NCBI GenBank assembly: GCA_964352215.1
Contig: CAYGRE010000030.1
Span: forward strand, 4,980-68,979
Reading direction: 5' to 3'
Length of the DNA: 64,000 nt
From: CAWUKT01 sp964352215
GTDB lineage: Bacteria; Bacteroidota; Bacteroidia; J057; JADKCL01
The notes under the pieces were generated by a model. The model did no database searches. It was not told the DNA's origin and was given only the letters and a program-made list of their open reading frames with translations. Position 1 is the first letter of the stretch, and each line of letters opens with the position of its first letter. The position numbers and the translations under genes are program-made. Of the stretch, positions 61,862 through 64,000 are shown one piece after another.

Positions 61862-62636
61862 ACTGGAAGAATTGCTCCTGGCGAAAGAATATGAAGACTT
61901 GAGTGCTTCGGAGAAAAAGTATGTACGGAAAAGTCTGGGTGCAGGTGGTCCGGGTGATACGCCTGAGGCGTACGCTGCTGCGGTTGATCCAGCAGAGGCA
62001 TACGCCCCGGTTGATCCAGCAGAGGCGTACGCTGCTGCCCGGGCACTACGCCTACGGAGCCGCAGTTTGCTGGCTTCTGAGGCAGCTCCGGCCGATCCGG
62101 CCGGTCTGGCAGCCGTCATGGAGCGCACCCGCCCACGCCGTGCCATCGTCATTCCTTTGTGGCAGGCTGCTGCAGCGGTAGTATTGGTGGCCTTGCTGGC
62201 CTGGTGGGGAAGAGGGCTCGGACAGCTTGGTCAAACCGATGGGCTTCTTGCAACGGTGGATACCGTTTACCAGGAGGTGAAGGTGGTAGACACCATTTAT
62301 TTACCGGGTCAAAATATGGACAATCGTAACAACCCCAAATCCGTCCGTCCAAAATCTTATTCCAATGATGGCCCGGTTCGGAACAGAACCACAGACTCTG
62401 ACCCGTCTGGAAACCGCACCCCAAACCTCAATCCCTCAAAGAACAGCACCCCGAATCGAGGAATCGCGCAAAGCCCGGCACAGGAAAATCCAACCGCTTC
62501 CGACAAAATCGCTGAAGCTCTCGCCCTGCTTCCCAATCCGGGAATTACCAGCCGAAGCGGAGGAAGTCAACCTGGGACCGGCTTCTGGCCTACCGAAATG
62601 GACGCCCATTCAGATAAATTTTCACTCGGAAACTGA
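61842..62636 (+). CDS. probable anti-sigma factor, single-span
   Basis: 264 aa from MNTYDDKLEELLLAKEYEDL. Cytosolic N-terminus, one span at about residues 101-122 (IPLWQAAAAVVLVALLAWW), and a Ser/Thr/Pro/Asn-rich periplasmic tail. Overlap with the ECF sigma gene and the topology argue for an anti-sigma factor; I see no zinc anti-sigma motif. Residues about 40-68 hold a 9-aa repeat (VDPAEAYAP/A) encoded by a near-perfect 27-bp DNA duplication. Confidence 0.75.
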   Translation: MNTYDDKLEELLLAKEYEDLSASEKKYVRKSLGAGGPGDTPEAYAAAVDPAEAYAPVDPAEAYAAARALRLRSRSLLASEAAPADPAGLAAVMERTRPRRAIVIPLWQAAAAVVLVALLAWWGRGLGQLGQTDGLLATVDTVYQEVKVVDTIYLPGQNMDNRNNPKSVRPKSYSNDGPVRNRTTDSDPSGNRTPNLNPSKNSTPNRGIAQSPAQENPTASDKIAEALALLPNPGITSRSGGSQPGTGFWPTEMDAHSDKFSLGN

Positions 62637-62755
62637 CATTGGAAACTGACATTGGATATTGATCTTTAACACGAGCGCACCTGAACCATCAATCTTGAAA
62701 ACAGAGCTTATTAAACTTGGGAAAATCTATTATCTTGAGTGCATAACAACCCATT

Positions 62756-63796
62756 ATGAAAAAGCAACTCCTCCTTTTCACCTTTCTATTTTCCCTGTCT
62801 ACCTGCATTATGGCACAATTCCCCTCCAACGTCAACCCAATTGATGCCCAGCCCAATGCAGTTACAACCGTCAAAGGGGACCTCTCTCAGGGGCAAAAGA
62901 TAGACGACCTCTCCTGGGCTTCCCGTAGTTCCACCGCCTGCTGGCCGGGAACCCAAAACGCAAAATTCAGAGGCAACCACGTCCTGCACGGGTTCTCGAT
63001 CCCTCCCTATTCTGAAGTTGTTGTCACCGTCATTCCCGATAACAAAAAGGACAATTTCAGCCTCTACGGGTATCAGGTAGGGACGACCACTTTCACCACG
63101 CCTCCAGAGCTTTCTTCTTGCGTCTCTTGCGAAGCCGATCACAAATGGGACCGGCCTAAAGTCGGCAAAACCCAAGACCATACCCGATCCATATTCTTCA
63201 ATTCGACCACCAACCCGTACAATATCTTCATTGGAGTTGTTGGTGGAGAAGGTCAAACCAAGGGCGGCTATTCCCTCAAGGTCGATCTCAAGTCAAGGGT
63301 CACTGACAATACGCCTCAGGGTGCGTTGAAGATTTACAGTGCGGAGGTAGAAAAAGGGAAAACGGTAGCCTATGCCGGTGACCTCGCCAAGGGTACCAAG
63401 ATCCGTGACCTCTCGTGGGCTGCCAATAGCTCAGTAGCTTGTTTCCCCGCAACCCAAAACAGCAAATTTACCGGGAACCATATTTTCTTTGTCACGGAGA
63501 TTCCCCCCTACTCCAAAATGTCTATTACACTCATCCCCGACGACAAAAGCGCTAACCTCAGCCTGTATGCTTACCAGGATGGCACCACCAGCAAGGCCTT
63601 TCCACCAGAGTTGTCGGGTTGTGTTTCCTGCGAAGCCGAGCACAAATGGGACTATCCCAAACGTGGCAAGACTCAGGACCATACCCGCACCGTCTATCTG
63701 AATGCGATCAGGAATCCTTACCGGGTGGTGATCGGCGTTGCTGGGGCGGATGGCTTGACTACCGGGAAATTCAAGATCCAGATTGAGACGGAATAG
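62756..63796 (+). CDS. secreted protein made of two tandem repeats
   Basis: 346 aa. Signal peptide MKKQLLLFTFLFSLSTCIMA, then two homologous domains of about 155 aa (about 35-185 and 200-346). Each has a DLSWA segment, ACxPxTQNxKFxGNH, IPPYS, SLYxYQxGTT, PPELSxCVSCEAxHKWD and KTQDHTR. Three Cys per repeat with His could make a disulfide or metal site. No T9SS domain. Its place after the sigma/anti-sigma pair makes it a possible target of that regulator; family not recognised. Confidence 0.8.
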   Translation: MKKQLLLFTFLFSLSTCIMAQFPSNVNPIDAQPNAVTTVKGDLSQGQKIDDLSWASRSSTACWPGTQNAKFRGNHVLHGFSIPPYSEVVVTVIPDNKKDNFSLYGYQVGTTTFTTPPELSSCVSCEADHKWDRPKVGKTQDHTRSIFFNSTTNPYNIFIGVVGGEGQTKGGYSLKVDLKSRVTDNTPQGALKIYSAEVEKGKTVAYAGDLAKGTKIRDLSWAANSSVACFPATQNSKFTGNHIFFVTEIPPYSKMSITLIPDDKSANLSLYAYQDGTTSKAFPPELSGCVSCEAEHKWDYPKRGKTQDHTRTVYLNAIRNPYRVVIGVAGADGLTTGKFKIQIETE

Positions 63797-63800
63797 ATAC

Positions 63801-64000
63801 GTTTGAGCAGCCTTACCCCCCCCTTTGACGGTGGGGGGGTTCAACGAGGCAGCCCCTGACCCTTGCCATTGACGGTCCTATGTTTCAATTGAGAGGCCCA
63901 TCACCCTTGCGGTTGAAAGGTCAGGGTTTCAATTGAGAGGCCCATCACCCTTGCGGTTGAAAGGTCAGGGTTTCAATTGAGAGGCTCTACACCCTTGCGG
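63801..64000. repeat. 44-bp tandem repeat array running off the window end
   Basis: Two identical 44-bp units (63882, 63926) starting GTTTCAATTGAGAGGCCCAT and a third cut by the window edge (63970). Two degenerate units (63801, 63839) precede, the first with C8/G7 arms able to form a hairpin after the preceding gene. The unit holds the palindrome TCAATTGA and CCTT/AAGG arms. No spacers are present. It begins five bases after the preceding stop codon. Confidence 0.92.

Noticed and set aside
63882..64000. CRISPR-like repeats beginning GTTTCAATTG
   Set aside because: The 44-bp units follow each other without unique spacers, and no cas gene is in the window; it is a plain tandem repeat.

Overview
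The window looks like a chromosomal scaffold from a member of the Bacteroidota, most likely the Saprospiria (Lewinella/Haliscomenobacter-like). Supporting signs are the LpxC-FabZ fusion, several type IX secretion (T9SS) C-terminal sorting domains, a choice-of-anchor-L/gliding-motility C-terminal protein, a GldN-like domain, TAnnTTTG-type promoter boxes, and a TGT that lacks the usual zinc cysteines. GC content is moderate and genes are packed in short same-strand runs. A run of 100 N at 35064-35163 marks a scaffold gap, so this is a draft assembly.

Layout, left part. At 1-5.3 kb, on the minus strand, lie divIC/ftsB-like and eno, a GNAT acetyltransferase, a lipoprotein, carA and nuoE. At 5.8-10.2 kb is a minus-strand cluster of four related membrane proteins of unknown function. 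A polytopic membrane protein follows, then a lipid A block (lpxD, lpxC-fabZ, lpxA, an ABC ATPase) and a lone nuoD. Next come a small Cys-rich secreted protein with a 'CDVC' outer-membrane barrel, and plsY. At 19.1-26.7 kb is a tellurite-resistance-type (Ter) stress module: two TerD, two TerY-like vWA proteins, a PP2C phosphatase, a kinase with zinc ribbon and a cation/Ca2+ exchanger. Then tgt, a 1.2-kaa gliding-type surface protein, an LptF/LptG permease and a CocE-type hydrolase.

Middle part (34.5-43.4 kb) is an accessory, repeat-rich zone. It holds 22-bp and about 45-bp hairpin repeats, a 44-bp tandem array running into the assembly gap, a 17-bp array, and two truncated genes meeting head-on at about 36.53 kb. 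It also holds a T9SS metalloprotease-like protein, a lone OLD/AAA-type ATPase with an altered Walker A, and a T9SS beta-helix/dockerin protein. Four unannotated 33-36 aa single-span membrane peptides also lie here: one alone at 35.9 kb, and three in tandem at 39.2-39.6 kb ending at a clear terminator. I consider these the best candidate for something undescribed.

Right part. A helical-repeat unknown, DUF58 and a SNF2 helicase are followed by ferritin overlapping a DUF2027/Smr protein. Next are an OmpA/PD40 envelope protein and a secreted protein that appears to fuse CUB-like and GldN-like domains. An MDR reductase stands opposite an SDR/acyl-CoA dehydrogenase/APH-kinase/3-hydroxyacyl-CoA dehydrogenase operon, which resembles the 4-hydroxyacyl-CoA (levulinate-type) route. 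An ECF sigma/anti-sigma pair, a two-repeat secreted protein and another 44-bp tandem array that runs off the end complete the window. I saw no rRNA, tRNA, CRISPR array or recognisable insertion sequence.
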